Shown: piece after piece, positions 45,029 through 53,141 of the stretch
Layout: each line of letters opens with the position of its first letter
Position numbering within the stretch: position 1 is the stretch's first letter
Source of the DNA: Marinoscillum sp040218045
Lineage (GTDB): Bacteria; Bacteroidota; Bacteroidia; Cytophagales; Cyclobacteriaceae
Direction: 5' to 3'
DNA length: 64,000 nucleotides
Assembly (NCBI GenBank): GCA_040218045.1
Contig: JAVJQA010000042.1
Coordinates: 77,125-141,124, forward strand
Notes under the pieces: generated by a model
The model's input: the letters and a program-made list of their open reading frames with translations, nothing else
Database searches by the model: none
What the model was told of the DNA's origin: nothing
Translations under genes and position numbers: made by a program

Positions 45029-45457
45029 TTAAGCATATTTTGCACGTTCGAGCAAGTATCCTAAACGTGTAAATGAATCCTCTTCGGAAAGCCCGTTTCT
45101 AATATTCATTTTAAGGAAAGAAATAAGCTCCATTGCTTTCTCATGAGAGAGCTCCAGGCCAACAATGAGCTTTCTGATCAGGGACTCTTTTTTATCAGTA
45201 AGAGCTCCGTTTTGCATGAGTGATTCTACCAGGTAAAAGACCACAGAAAATTTTTCCTTAGCTGTTTGAGGGAGTTTTAATCTGTATTTATCCAGGTCAC
45301 TTACCGTGGTGTTTGCCGAAGGTGTATAATTCATCTCCTGCATAAGAATCCTCATTTCTTCAGGATCTATTGTGCGTTGTACATCTGCAATGATTGCGAG
45401 TCTGCTGACATTCTCTTTTTCCTTACTTCCGGAGAACAATCCTTGTATCCATCCCAT
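45029..45457 (-). CDS. TerB-like small protein of unknown function
   Basis: A 142-residue soluble, helical protein. The central and C-terminal parts (TAKEKFSVVFYLVESLMQNG, then DKKESLIRKLIVGLELS) look like the helical TerB fold of tellurite-resistance-related proteins, but I cannot assign a function. It stands alone, with a 289-bp upstream gap toward the divergent PTPS gene. Confidence 0.7.
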   Translation of the reverse strand: MGWIQGLFSGSKEKENVSRLAIIADVQRTIDPEEMRILMQEMNYTPSANTTVSDLDKYRLKLPQTAKEKFSVVFYLVESLMQNGALTDKKESLIRKLIVGLELSHEKAMELISFLKMNIRNGLSEEDSFTRLGYLLERAKYA

Positions 45458-45746
45458 ATTCTTATCTAATTATTTAGTGGTTTCATCGATAAATATAGTT
45501 AATTCATCGTAACCAACAATATATAAGTTCTAAATAATATTGAAATAGTTATAAAAATGAGAAGAAATAGTAAATGGAGTACCACTAAAGAACCCTTTCC
45601 CGTACCTGTTGGAATAACGTCATGCATGGAAAGCCATTCCTTTTTGTTTAATTATTTATCGATATGGTTGAACATTTCAATAATGCGCTATGTTTTCGCT
45701 AAGAATTCTGATTAGAATAACGCTATTTTGCGGAAAGTAACAGCCA

Positions 45747-46154
45747 ATGAAGATTGCCGTATATAGAAAGGAGCATTTCAATGCTGCTCATAGACTGAAT
45801 AACCCCAACTGGTCAGCAGAGAAGAACCAGGAGGTTTTTGGGAAATGCAATAACCCAAACTGGCATGGTCACAATTATGAACTTGTGGTGAAACTGGTCG
45901 GAGAACCTGATCCTGAAACAGGATATGTTTATGACATGAAGAAACTCAGTGATCTTATTAAAGAATCGGTAATCAGTAAATTTGACCACAAAAACCTGAA
46001 CCTGGACACCGAGGAGTTTAAGTCTTTAAATCCTACTGCGGAGCATATTGCAAAAGTCATTTATCACATCTTACGTGAACGTATCGATAAGGAATTGGAT
46101 TTAAAGGTTACACTTTATGAAACAGAAAGAAACTATGTTGAATACCCAGCCTAA
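45747..46154 (+). CDS. 6-pyruvoyltetrahydropterin synthase-family protein
   Basis: A 135-residue zinc enzyme of the PTPS/QueD family. Zinc ligands are His in FNAAHR and the pair in HGHNY. The catalytic Cys is spaced as GKCNNPNWHGHNY (C-x5-HGH), the spacing of animal-type pyruvoyltetrahydropterin synthase rather than the C-x3-HGH usual in QueD. It acts on dihydroneopterin triphosphate, the product of the neighbouring folE gene, which overlaps its 3' end. A pterin product is therefore likely, but a QueD-like role in queuosine synthesis cannot be excluded by eye. Confidence 0.9.
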   Translation: MKIAVYRKEHFNAAHRLNNPNWSAEKNQEVFGKCNNPNWHGHNYELVVKLVGEPDPETGYVYDMKKLSDLIKESVISKFDHKNLNLDTEEFKSLNPTAEHIAKVIYHILRERIDKELDLKVTLYETERNYVEYPA

Positions 46155-46824
46155 ACCTGAAAATGATATGGATGATGAATTGATAGAGGATCACATGGGT
46201 TCTTCTGACCGTACACCTCTTAGACCTGACGCCTTTGAAATGAGTGATGATTCGAAGGTTGAAAAGATATCCCAACATTTTCGTGAAATCATGGAGATTC
46301 TTGGTTTAGACCTGACAGATGACAGCTTGCAGGGAACTCCAAAACGTGTAGCAAAGATGTATGTACAGGAGGTTTTTAGTGGGCTCAATCCCGATAATAA
46401 ACCGAAAGTCAGGTTGTTTGAAAACAAGTATAAATATGATCAGATGCTTGTGGAAAAAGACATTACGTTCTATTCGCATTGTGAACATCATTTTGTGCCT
46501 ATTTACGGCAAGGCACATGTAGCTTATTTTTCCAGTGGCAAAGTCATTGGCTTGTCTAAAATCAATCGAATCGTCCAGTATTTTGCCAAGAGACCACAGG
46601 TACAAGAGCGACTCACCATGCAAATCGCCAATGAGTTAAAGGAAGTTCTTCAAACGGATGATGTAGCTGTGGTTCTGGATGCCACTCATATGTGTGTATC
46701 ATCCCGGGGCGTGAGCGATACCAATAGTATGACTGGTACGGCTTTCTTTGAAGGAAAATTCAGGGATCAAAACGTGAAGACGGAGTTTCTCAACTATATC
46801 AATGCGAAGACGGATTTGAGGTAA
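46117..46824 (+). CDS. folE: GTP cyclohydrolase I
   Basis: FolE converts GTP to dihydroneopterin triphosphate. The 235-residue protein has a poorly conserved acidic N-terminus and the standard catalytic domain: zinc ligands in SHCEHHFVP and HMCVSSRGV, plus GLSKINRIV and RPQVQERLT. Starts at 46117, 46135 or 46168 are all possible; the first two overlap the PTPS gene by 38 or 20 bases, which implies translational coupling. The pair supplies a tetrahydropterin pathway or, with other genes, folate. Confidence 0.96.
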   Translation: MKQKETMLNTQPKPENDMDDELIEDHMGSSDRTPLRPDAFEMSDDSKVEKISQHFREIMEILGLDLTDDSLQGTPKRVAKMYVQEVFSGLNPDNKPKVRLFENKYKYDQMLVEKDITFYSHCEHHFVPIYGKAHVAYFSSGKVIGLSKINRIVQYFAKRPQVQERLTMQIANELKEVLQTDDVAVVLDATHMCVSSRGVSDTNSMTGTAFFEGKFRDQNVKTEFLNYINAKTDLR

Positions 46825-47013
46825 TCGTTGGAAGTCCACCTTGAGAACCTTAAGCAATTCAATAAAAATGGAAGTGTGAAGAGCCACTCTGGATACCATT
46901 GAGGCCGTAAATCCGCTTTTTAGCACTTTATCGGCTGTTTAATTTGAGAATTCGCTAAATCAACGATGATTTAAGTGGTGGATATTTACATTTTTATAAT
47001 ATCCCAAGCCTGT

Positions 47014-47021
47014 TATCTTTG
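47014..47021 (+). promoter_or_regulatory. -7 box of the hppA promoter
   Basis: TATCTTTG matches TAnnTTTG completely and lies 27 bases before the hppA start; no clear -33 TTTG was found at 17-19 bases upstream. Confidence 0.5.
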
Positions 47022-47047
47022 CACAGCTTTTTAAAAATCTAAAAATT

Positions 47048-49423
47048 ATGAATTATTGGTTATACGCGGTGCCAGTGCTGGCATTGATTGGTATAGTTGT
47101 GATGGTTATCAAATCACGATGGGTAAATAAACAGGATGCAGGAGATGAAAAGATGCAAACTCTCGCCAATCACATTAGAGAAGGCGCGCTGGCGTTTTTG
47201 AGTGCTGAATATAGAGTGTTGGCCATATTCGTAGTGGTAGCAGGTATTCTACTTGGTGTCATCTCTTCTTTGGTTGAAACCACACACTGGTTTATAGTGG
47301 TGGCCTTTGTTATTGGAGCGGTATTCTCTGCAGTAGCAGGTAATATAGGGATGCGCATAGCAACTGCCGCCAATGTAAGAACCACCCAGGCAGCACGTAC
47401 CAGTTTGCCTCAGGCACTCAAGGTTTCCTTCACGGGAGGTACCGTAATGGGACTTGGTGTAGCTGGATTGGCAGTATTTGGACTGAGTATGTTGTTCATC
47501 TTCTTGTTTTACTTTTTCATGGACTCTACTTGGGCTGGCGGTGTGTTTAATGGAGCCCAGCTATCCGCCAACCAGTTGATGACCGTAGTTTTAGAGGCTC
47601 TGGCTGGATTCTCTCTAGGTGCTGAGTCCATTGCGCTATTTGCAAGAGTAGGTGGTGGTATTTACACCAAAGCTGCTGATGTAGGAGCTGACCTTGTTGG
47701 TAAAGTAGAAGCTGGTATTCCAGAGGATGATCCAAGAAACCCTGCAACCATTGCTGATAACGTGGGCGACAATGTAGGAGATGTAGCAGGGATGGGTGCT
47801 GACCTTTTCGGTTCATATGTTGCTACTGTATTGGCTTCTATGGTTCTCGGTAACTATGTAATCCGGGATATGGGTGGATCAATTACTGATGATTTTAATG
47901 GAATTGGTCCAATCTTATTGCCTTTGGTAATTGCTGGATTAGGAATCATATTTTCCCTTATAGGAACACTATTTATCAAAATATCTGATAACAACGCTAA
48001 GGAAGCCCAGGTGCAAAATGCATTGAATAGGGGTAACTGGAGTTCTATCATCATCACTGGTGTTGCTTCATACTTTATCATTGATATGATGCTGCCTACG
48101 GTTATGAAAATGGATTTCTTCGGAATCGGAATCATTGACATTCCATCTATCAATGTGTTTTATGCGGTATTGATTGGATTGTTTGTTGGTGGAGCTATTT
48201 CTTATTTCACTGAGTATTATACTGGTCTTGGTAAAAAGCCGGTTTTAGATATCGTAAAAAATTCATCTACTGGTGCAGCTACCAATATTATTGCAGGTTT
48301 ATCCACTGGTATGATTTCCACTTTCGCACCAATCCTTCTATTTGCTGGTGCCATCTGGGGTGCTTACGAGTTTGCGGGATTCTACGGCGTAGGTATCGCT
48401 GCTTCTGCCATGATGGCTACTACAGCTATGCAGTTGGCTATTGACGCTTTCGGGCCAATTGCTGACAATGCTGGCGGTATTGCTGAGATGAGTGAGTTAC
48501 CAAAAGAAGTAAGAGAAAGAACCGACATTCTTGATTCAGTAGGAAACACCACTGCGGCAGTTGGTAAAGGTTTTGCAATTGCCTCCGCTGCTTTAACTGC
48601 TCTGGCATTGTTTGCCGCTTATGTGACTTTCACAGGTATTGATGGAATCAATATTTATAAGGCAGATGTACTTGCAGCCCTTTTTGTGGGTGGTATGGTA
48701 CCTGTAGTCTTCTCAGCCCTTGCTATGCGCTCTGTAGGTAAGGCAGCTATGGAAATGGTAAAAGAGGTACGAAGACAGTTTAAAGAAATCCCTGGGATCA
48801 TGGAAGGGACTGGCAAGCCAGAGTATGGTAAATGTGTAGATATCTCTACCAAAGCTGCTATTCGCGAAATGATGCTTCCAGGTGCAATGACCATTATTGC
48901 TCCACTTTTGATTGGTTTCCTTATGGGACCTGAGGCACTCGGATCTTATATGGCTGGTGTAGCCGTATCCGGCGTACTTTGGGCCATCTTCCAAAACAAT
49001 GCTGGTGGTGCATGGGACAACGCCAAGAAGTCCTTTGAGGCTGGTGTGATGATCGATGGAGAGATGACTTATAAAGGTTCTGAGGCTCATAAGGCCGCAG
49101 TGACAGGAGATACCGTTGGTGATCCGTTTAAAGATACTTCTGGCCCATCTATGAACATTCTGATTAAACTTACTTGCCTGGTCGGGTTAGTTATTGCTCC
49201 GATTTTAGGAGAGATCTATGGTGGAGTTTCACATACTTCTGCCAAGGTAGATACAGTTGAGCAAATCGTTCAAAAGAAAGAGATGACTGTGAAAGTTGAA
49301 GGTGAGGATGAAGAAAACCTCACTGCTGAGATCACGATTGTAGATGGTGAAAAAACTGAAACCAAGATAGTAAAGGGCACAAAGACTGAAATTGAAGCTG
49401 CCGTAGAAGCGCAGAAAGAGTAG
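47048..49423 (+). CDS. hppA: membrane-bound ion-pumping pyrophosphatase
   Basis: A 791-residue polytopic protein with about 16 transmembrane helices that couples pyrophosphate hydrolysis to pumping of H+ and/or Na+. The pyrophosphate-binding signature GGGIYTKAADVGADLVGK and the following DDPRNPATIADNVGDNVGD are intact. The GNTTAAVGKG motif has Ala at the position where K+-independent enzymes carry Lys, so it belongs to the K+-dependent subfamily. After the last helix it carries an unusual charged tail of about 55 residues (TVEQIVQKKEMTVKVEGE... onward). It has its own promoter and a strong terminator. Confidence 0.96.
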   Translation: MNYWLYAVPVLALIGIVVMVIKSRWVNKQDAGDEKMQTLANHIREGALAFLSAEYRVLAIFVVVAGILLGVISSLVETTHWFIVVAFVIGAVFSAVAGNIGMRIATAANVRTTQAARTSLPQALKVSFTGGTVMGLGVAGLAVFGLSMLFIFLFYFFMDSTWAGGVFNGAQLSANQLMTVVLEALAGFSLGAESIALFARVGGGIYTKAADVGADLVGKVEAGIPEDDPRNPATIADNVGDNVGDVAGMGADLFGSYVATVLASMVLGNYVIRDMGGSITDDFNGIGPILLPLVIAGLGIIFSLIGTLFIKISDNNAKEAQVQNALNRGNWSSIIITGVASYFIIDMMLPTVMKMDFFGIGIIDIPSINVFYAVLIGLFVGGAISYFTEYYTGLGKKPVLDIVKNSSTGAATNIIAGLSTGMISTFAPILLFAGAIWGAYEFAGFYGVGIAASAMMATTAMQLAIDAFGPIADNAGGIAEMSELPKEVRERTDILDSVGNTTAAVGKGFAIASAALTALALFAAYVTFTGIDGINIYKADVLAALFVGGMVPVVFSALAMRSVGKAAMEMVKEVRRQFKEIPGIMEGTGKPEYGKCVDISTKAAIREMMLPGAMTIIAPLLIGFLMGPEALGSYMAGVAVSGVLWAIFQNNAGGAWDNAKKSFEAGVMIDGEMTYKGSEAHKAAVTGDTVGDPFKDTSGPSMNILIKLTCLVGLVIAPILGEIYGGVSHTSAKVDTVEQIVQKKEMTVKVEGEDEENLTAEITIVDGEKTETKIVKGTKTEIEAAVEAQKE

Positions 49424-49445
49424 TCATACCCTAATTTTATTTGTG

Positions 49446-49479
49446 AGCCCCATCAATGCAAGTTGATGGGGCTTTTTTG
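49446..49479 (+). terminator. rho-independent terminator after hppA
   Basis: AGCCCCATCAA (49446-49456) pairs perfectly over 11 bp with TTGATGGGGCT (49463-49473) around a six-base loop, followed by six T residues. It begins 22 bases after the hppA stop. Confidence 0.92.
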
Positions 49480-49575
49480 TGCCTTATATCTAATAGAATA
49501 CGACGTTAATCGAAATATATACTTCAACTATCTATATGTAACTATCTGTAAAATAGATCATTAAGAAATATTTAG

Positions 49576-49583
49576 TATATTTG
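49576..49583 (+). promoter_or_regulatory. -7 box before the small exported protein
   Basis: TATATTTG matches TAnnTTTG fully and lies 21 bases before the ATG at 49605. It overlaps the alternative TTG start at 49581, which argues against that codon. Confidence 0.5.
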
Positions 49584-49604
49584 AGTCAATCAAAGCCTAA
49601 TGTT

Positions 49605-50009
49605 ATGTTGAAATTCACCCACTTAACAAGACAGTTTGGACTCTTTATGCTAATTGCTTTTCCAGTATTTACATTTGCCAATGGAGATGTGAAAGATGAG
49701 AAATTCGAGCAACTGTCTCAAAAAATTGAAGAGGCCATTGACGCCCGAAATTTTCAGGATGCAAGGAATGCCCTTGAAGAGATTATGCCCCTGATGAAAG
49801 AAGAGCTTAAGCACAACAAAAAAGAATTGTCAGATCTCAAAAAATCAGATGAACCTGAGAAGGATCCAACTGAGTTTGAAAGACAAATCAATCGTAAAAA
49901 GGAATTGTTTGATTCTCTCAAAGAAACGGTAGATATCTCTCCCGCAGCATTAAGAGTGAAGTCTGAAAGTATTAAAAAGGATGTGAAGGAATTTGTTAGC
50001 CTCAGCTGA
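49605..50009 (+). CDS. small exported helical protein of unknown function
   Basis: A 134-residue protein from the ATG at 49605: signal peptide (LFMLIAFPVFTFANG), then a mature chain with high Lys and Glu content and long predicted helices (FEQLSQKIEEAIDARNFQDA, ELKHNKKELSDLKK), likely coiled coil. No family recognised. It is monocistronic between two terminators and has its own promoter, so it may be an abundant periplasmic protein. Confidence 0.75.
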   Translation: MLKFTHLTRQFGLFMLIAFPVFTFANGDVKDEKFEQLSQKIEEAIDARNFQDARNALEEIMPLMKEELKHNKKELSDLKKSDEPEKDPTEFERQINRKKELFDSLKETVDISPAALRVKSESIKKDVKEFVSLS

Positions 50010-50038
50010 CATTCGAATTTGCGATTACTGATAATTAT

Positions 50039-50068
50039 AACCCTTGGTGAATTCATCAAGGGTTTTTT
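50039..50068 (+). terminator. rho-independent terminator
   Basis: AACCCTTG (50039-50046) and CAAGGGTT (50057-50064) form an 8-bp stem around GTGAATTCAT, whose TGAATTCA is itself palindromic, followed by six T residues. It ends the small exported protein gene. Confidence 0.85.
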
Positions 50069-50134
50069 ATTTCTACGGTAGCCCTATTAAACTTAATTTT
50101 TCTGATTTTTGCTCCTGCAAATCTGATATCACTC

Positions 50135-51397
50135 ATGGCCAGGCGCTTAACTCACCTTGTATTTTTAACTGTTATCATTCACTTTGCTCATGCCCAATCA
50201 ATGACCTATGATGAGGTCCTTGACCTGGAACTTTCTGAAAACAGAAAGAACAGTGAGTGGGGGATGCAACAGGATTATGTTATCATGATCAGCATCGATG
50301 GCTTTCGTCATGATTATGCTAGAAAATTCAATGCAGAAAACATACTAAGGCTTGCCAATCAGGGGGCTCAGGTTGAGCGGTTGATCGCATCATTCCCGAC
50401 CAAGACTTTTCCCAATCACTACACATTGGTAACTGGATTGCTGCCGGGTAATCATGGGATTGTAAGCAATGAGTTTTATAGTCGTGGAAAGGACTACTGG
50501 TATAAGATCCGTGATAAAAAAGCTGTGACCGATCCTTCCTGGTATGGAGGTAAACCATTGTGGGTGCTTGCAGAAGAGCAGGGCATGCTATCTGCTAATT
50601 TCTTTTGGGTAGGCTCAGAAGCTCCTATAGGTGGATTGATATCCAATTATTCATATGCCTACAATGCCAGGATTCCTAACGAATGTAGAATCAGGAGAAT
50701 ACTGGACTGGTTGACTTTGCCTGAAGTGGAGAGACCTCATTTGATGTTGGGCTATATTTCTCTTGTGGACGATGCAGGTCATAGATACGGTCCTGATCAT
50801 GAAAATACGAGAAGCGCAGTATTGGAGGTTGACGCCCTGATTGGAGACCTGATGGATGGAGTGGAGCACTTGAATTTGCCGGTCAATATTGTGCTGGTTT
50901 CAGATCACGGTATGTCCGAAATCAATCAGGGAATTGTCTTGCCAGAGGTCGTGGATTTGCAGGATGCTAAAGTCTCCTATAGTTTTCCTCCAATGATCTA
51001 TCAGCCAGATGATGCCAAAAAGAAGAAGTTGTACGAGGAGTTGCTAAAGGTAAATGACCTTGAAGTCTACACCCATGAAACAATTCCTGGTTATCTGCGC
51101 TTTCAAAATAAGGATCGAATAGGAGATCTCATGATCCTAACCGATGCGCCTACAATTATTCTAGCAGAGCCGGGGAGTGTTACAGGAGGAACCCATGGTT
51201 TCAATCCCTATACTCATGAAGAGATGGGAGCTATATTTTATACCTATGGTCCGTCTATTAAACCCGGGGTTACCCTGCCACCAACAGAAAATATACATGT
51301 CTATCCTTTCATCGCATCCCTGCTCAATTTAAACGTTGACGTTCCGATTGATGGAAATAATGCCGCTTTAGAGCCAATGAGAGCAGATTTTAAGTGA
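50135..51397 (+). CDS. exported nucleotide pyrophosphatase/phosphodiesterase-like enzyme
   Basis: A 420-residue alkaline-phosphatase-superfamily enzyme with a signal peptide (ending FAHAQS). Family metal and catalytic sites are visible: Asp in SIDGFRHDY, the nucleophile Thr91 in PTKTFPNHYTL, Asp/His in LVDDAGHRYGPD, VSDHGM and His in GGTHGF. NPP-type enzymes hydrolyse phosphodiester or phosphoanhydride bonds of nucleotides or lipids in the periplasm or at the cell surface. No further lipidation or sorting signal is seen. It is followed by a DUF2784 gene after 38 bases. Confidence 0.94.
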   Translation: MARRLTHLVFLTVIIHFAHAQSMTYDEVLDLELSENRKNSEWGMQQDYVIMISIDGFRHDYARKFNAENILRLANQGAQVERLIASFPTKTFPNHYTLVTGLLPGNHGIVSNEFYSRGKDYWYKIRDKKAVTDPSWYGGKPLWVLAEEQGMLSANFFWVGSEAPIGGLISNYSYAYNARIPNECRIRRILDWLTLPEVERPHLMLGYISLVDDAGHRYGPDHENTRSAVLEVDALIGDLMDGVEHLNLPVNIVLVSDHGMSEINQGIVLPEVVDLQDAKVSYSFPPMIYQPDDAKKKKLYEELLKVNDLEVYTHETIPGYLRFQNKDRIGDLMILTDAPTIILAEPGSVTGGTHGFNPYTHEEMGAIFYTYGPSIKPGVTLPPTENIHVYPFIASLLNLNVDVPIDGNNAALEPMRADFK

Positions 51398-51435
51398 GTT
51401 TTAGGATTGGCACGCTTTTAGATTAATCCATATCT

Positions 51436-51846
51436 ATGTTATACGCGTTAGATATTTTTTTAACAGTTTTCCACAGTGCATTTATTTTGTTCATCTTATT
51501 TGGGTGGAGTTATAAAAAATCACGAAAGCTTCATATGACAGCCCTTTTGCTGACGTTGATTGCGTGGATGTTATTAGGATTGTACAAAGGGGTAATTGGT
51601 TATTGCCCATTAACAGACTGGCATTGGGATGTGAAAAGAGCCCTTGGCGAAACAGGCATGCCGAGTTCATTTGTAGAATACATGGTGGAGAAAGCCATGG
51701 GCATCAATTTTCCCACTTTGATGATGGATATTTTTACCGCCTCAGGTCTGATCTTCGGGATTGTTATGAGCATCATTATTTACCTGAAAGAAATGAAAAA
51801 GCCAGATCAAAAGGTAGGTGCCTTCACTAATAATTCCGAATTTTAG
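51436..51846 (+). CDS. DUF2784-like membrane protein
   Basis: A 136-residue protein with about four membrane helices. The Cys-Pro motif GYCPLTDWHWD between helices two and three is characteristic of DUF2784. A cytoplasmic Lys-rich tail ends it. Function unknown. Probably cotranscribed with the phosphodiesterase. Confidence 0.85.
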   Translation: MLYALDIFLTVFHSAFILFILFGWSYKKSRKLHMTALLLTLIAWMLLGLYKGVIGYCPLTDWHWDVKRALGETGMPSSFVEYMVEKAMGINFPTLMMDIFTASGLIFGIVMSIIIYLKEMKKPDQKVGAFTNNSEF

Positions 51847-52002
51847 AGTTGCGTTAAATACACTAGGTGATAAGTACGCTTTGAAGTGTAAAGATTCTGT
51901 CGTGGTTTGAGTGAATTCAATACAAAAAAATTCCCGATCATCTGAATTGTTACGGATCATTGAGAACTTATATTATCTTGGTGTGGAGATCAACCTGGCA
52001 TT

Positions 52003-52404
52003 ATGAGAGATACAAAGAAATTTTCGATCCTTTATGTAGATGATGAGCCTGCAAACCTGAGAAGTTTCAAGTCAGCATTTAGAAGACTATATAAGGTTCA
52101 CATTGCAGATCATCCCACAAAGGCGATTGAAATGGTGAAGGAAAATGAACTCAACATTGTAGTATCCGATCACAGAATGCCAGATTTGGTAGGTACAGAT
52201 CTTTTAAGAGAAGTTCACGCGTATGATCAGGATATCAAACGGATCATTCTTAGTGGCTTTGTATCGAAGGAAGAGCTGCAGGAAGCCAATGAAGAATTTG
52301 GTATCCACGCCTACATCTCAAAGCCATGGGATTTTGAACATGTTCACAACATTTTTGAAAGACTACTCGCCGAAGAGGAGTCACCCAAGATGATCAACGA
52401 TTGA
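52003..52404 (+). CDS. single-domain response regulator
   Basis: A 133-residue receiver with no output domain. Acidic pocket in YVDDEPANLRSF, phospho-acceptor Asp56 in IVVSDHRMP, switch Ser in ILSGF and conserved Lys in ISKPWDF. The KPWD form is typical of receivers of the RpfG-like group that usually carry an HD-GYP domain, but here there is none. No kinase is adjacent, so the partner is unknown. Confidence 0.92.
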   Translation: MRDTKKFSILYVDDEPANLRSFKSAFRRLYKVHIADHPTKAIEMVKENELNIVVSDHRMPDLVGTDLLREVHAYDQDIKRIILSGFVSKEELQEANEEFGIHAYISKPWDFEHVHNIFERLLAEEESPKMIND

Positions 52405-52736
52405 TCTGCTGACTTTTTTAATTCAATAAGAGAACTTTCTTGTCAATTTGAAATGCCGAACACATTGTGCTTCGGCTTAAAATTGCTATTAAAGCACTTC
52501 AGAGGCTTCTTCTTGTCCTAAGTAATTATTTAAGGATGGATAATTTCTTTTGGCACGGTTATCGCTATTATATAATCAGTAGAATTCTTTAAGACTATTT
52601 TTAGTTAGGTTAGGTTGGTGATTAGTCCCCCTTCAAACGAGAAGGGGGGCTTTTTTTTGTTCCATCCTGTATGGTCATATGATAGAAATAATTTGAGAAT
52701 TTGCTTATATTAAGTGAACAAACAATCATTTGACCT
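52405..52736. other. 332-bp intergenic stretch with one terminator
   Basis: No gene is supported. The stretch holds AT-rich DNA and a strong terminator (52625-52658). The terminator is more than 200 bases after the response-regulator stop, so a small RNA could end there, but no other evidence supports one. Confidence 0.5.
52625..52658 (+). terminator. rho-independent terminator
   Basis: CCCCCTTC (52627-52634) pairs with GAAGGGGG (52641-52648), extended by a G-C/T-G pair, loop AAACGA, followed by eight T residues. Confidence 0.88.
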
Positions 52737-53120
52737 ATGCGAGTAATCTTTGAATGGCTTTTGAGCATCCTGGCCGCGTTTCTTCTTTTACAAACCCTTT
52801 TTTTTAAATTTTCCGGAAGTGATGAAAGTATTTACATTTTCACTGAGCTCGGAATGGAGCCTTGGGGAAGAATTGCCTCAGGAGTTGTGGAATTAATTGC
52901 CGGTGTGCTGTTATTATCCAACAAGTATCGTATTTATGGAGCACTCCTTGGCCTAGCCGTCATCTCTGGAGCCATTTTTTTCCATCTGACCTCTCTGGGA
53001 ATTGAGGTGCTAGGTGACGATGGGCGACTTTTCTACTATGCCGTCACAGTATTTGTAAGCTGCGCTTTTTTAATATACATGAGAAAAAAGGATCTTCCAT
53101 TCCTGGCCAAACAAGTGTAA
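52737..53120 (+). CDS. DoxX-like membrane protein
   Basis: A 127-residue protein with four predicted membrane helices, including the typical first-helix segment FLLLQTLFFKFSGSDESIYIF and the GVVELIAGVLLL helix of DoxX-family proteins. The role of this family is poorly known (linked to redox or sulfur metabolism in some members). It lies 21 bp before the helicase gene. Confidence 0.85.
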   Translation: MRVIFEWLLSILAAFLLLQTLFFKFSGSDESIYIFTELGMEPWGRIASGVVELIAGVLLLSNKYRIYGALLGLAVISGAIFFHLTSLGIEVLGDDGRLFYYAVTVFVSCAFLIYMRKKDLPFLAKQV

Positions 53121-53141
53121 TTGTGCCAACTTTAGCACAGC

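Noticed and set aside
47547..47816. Antisense frame in hppA
   Set aside because: Shadow of the membrane protein gene, low-complexity Leu/Gln/His composition.
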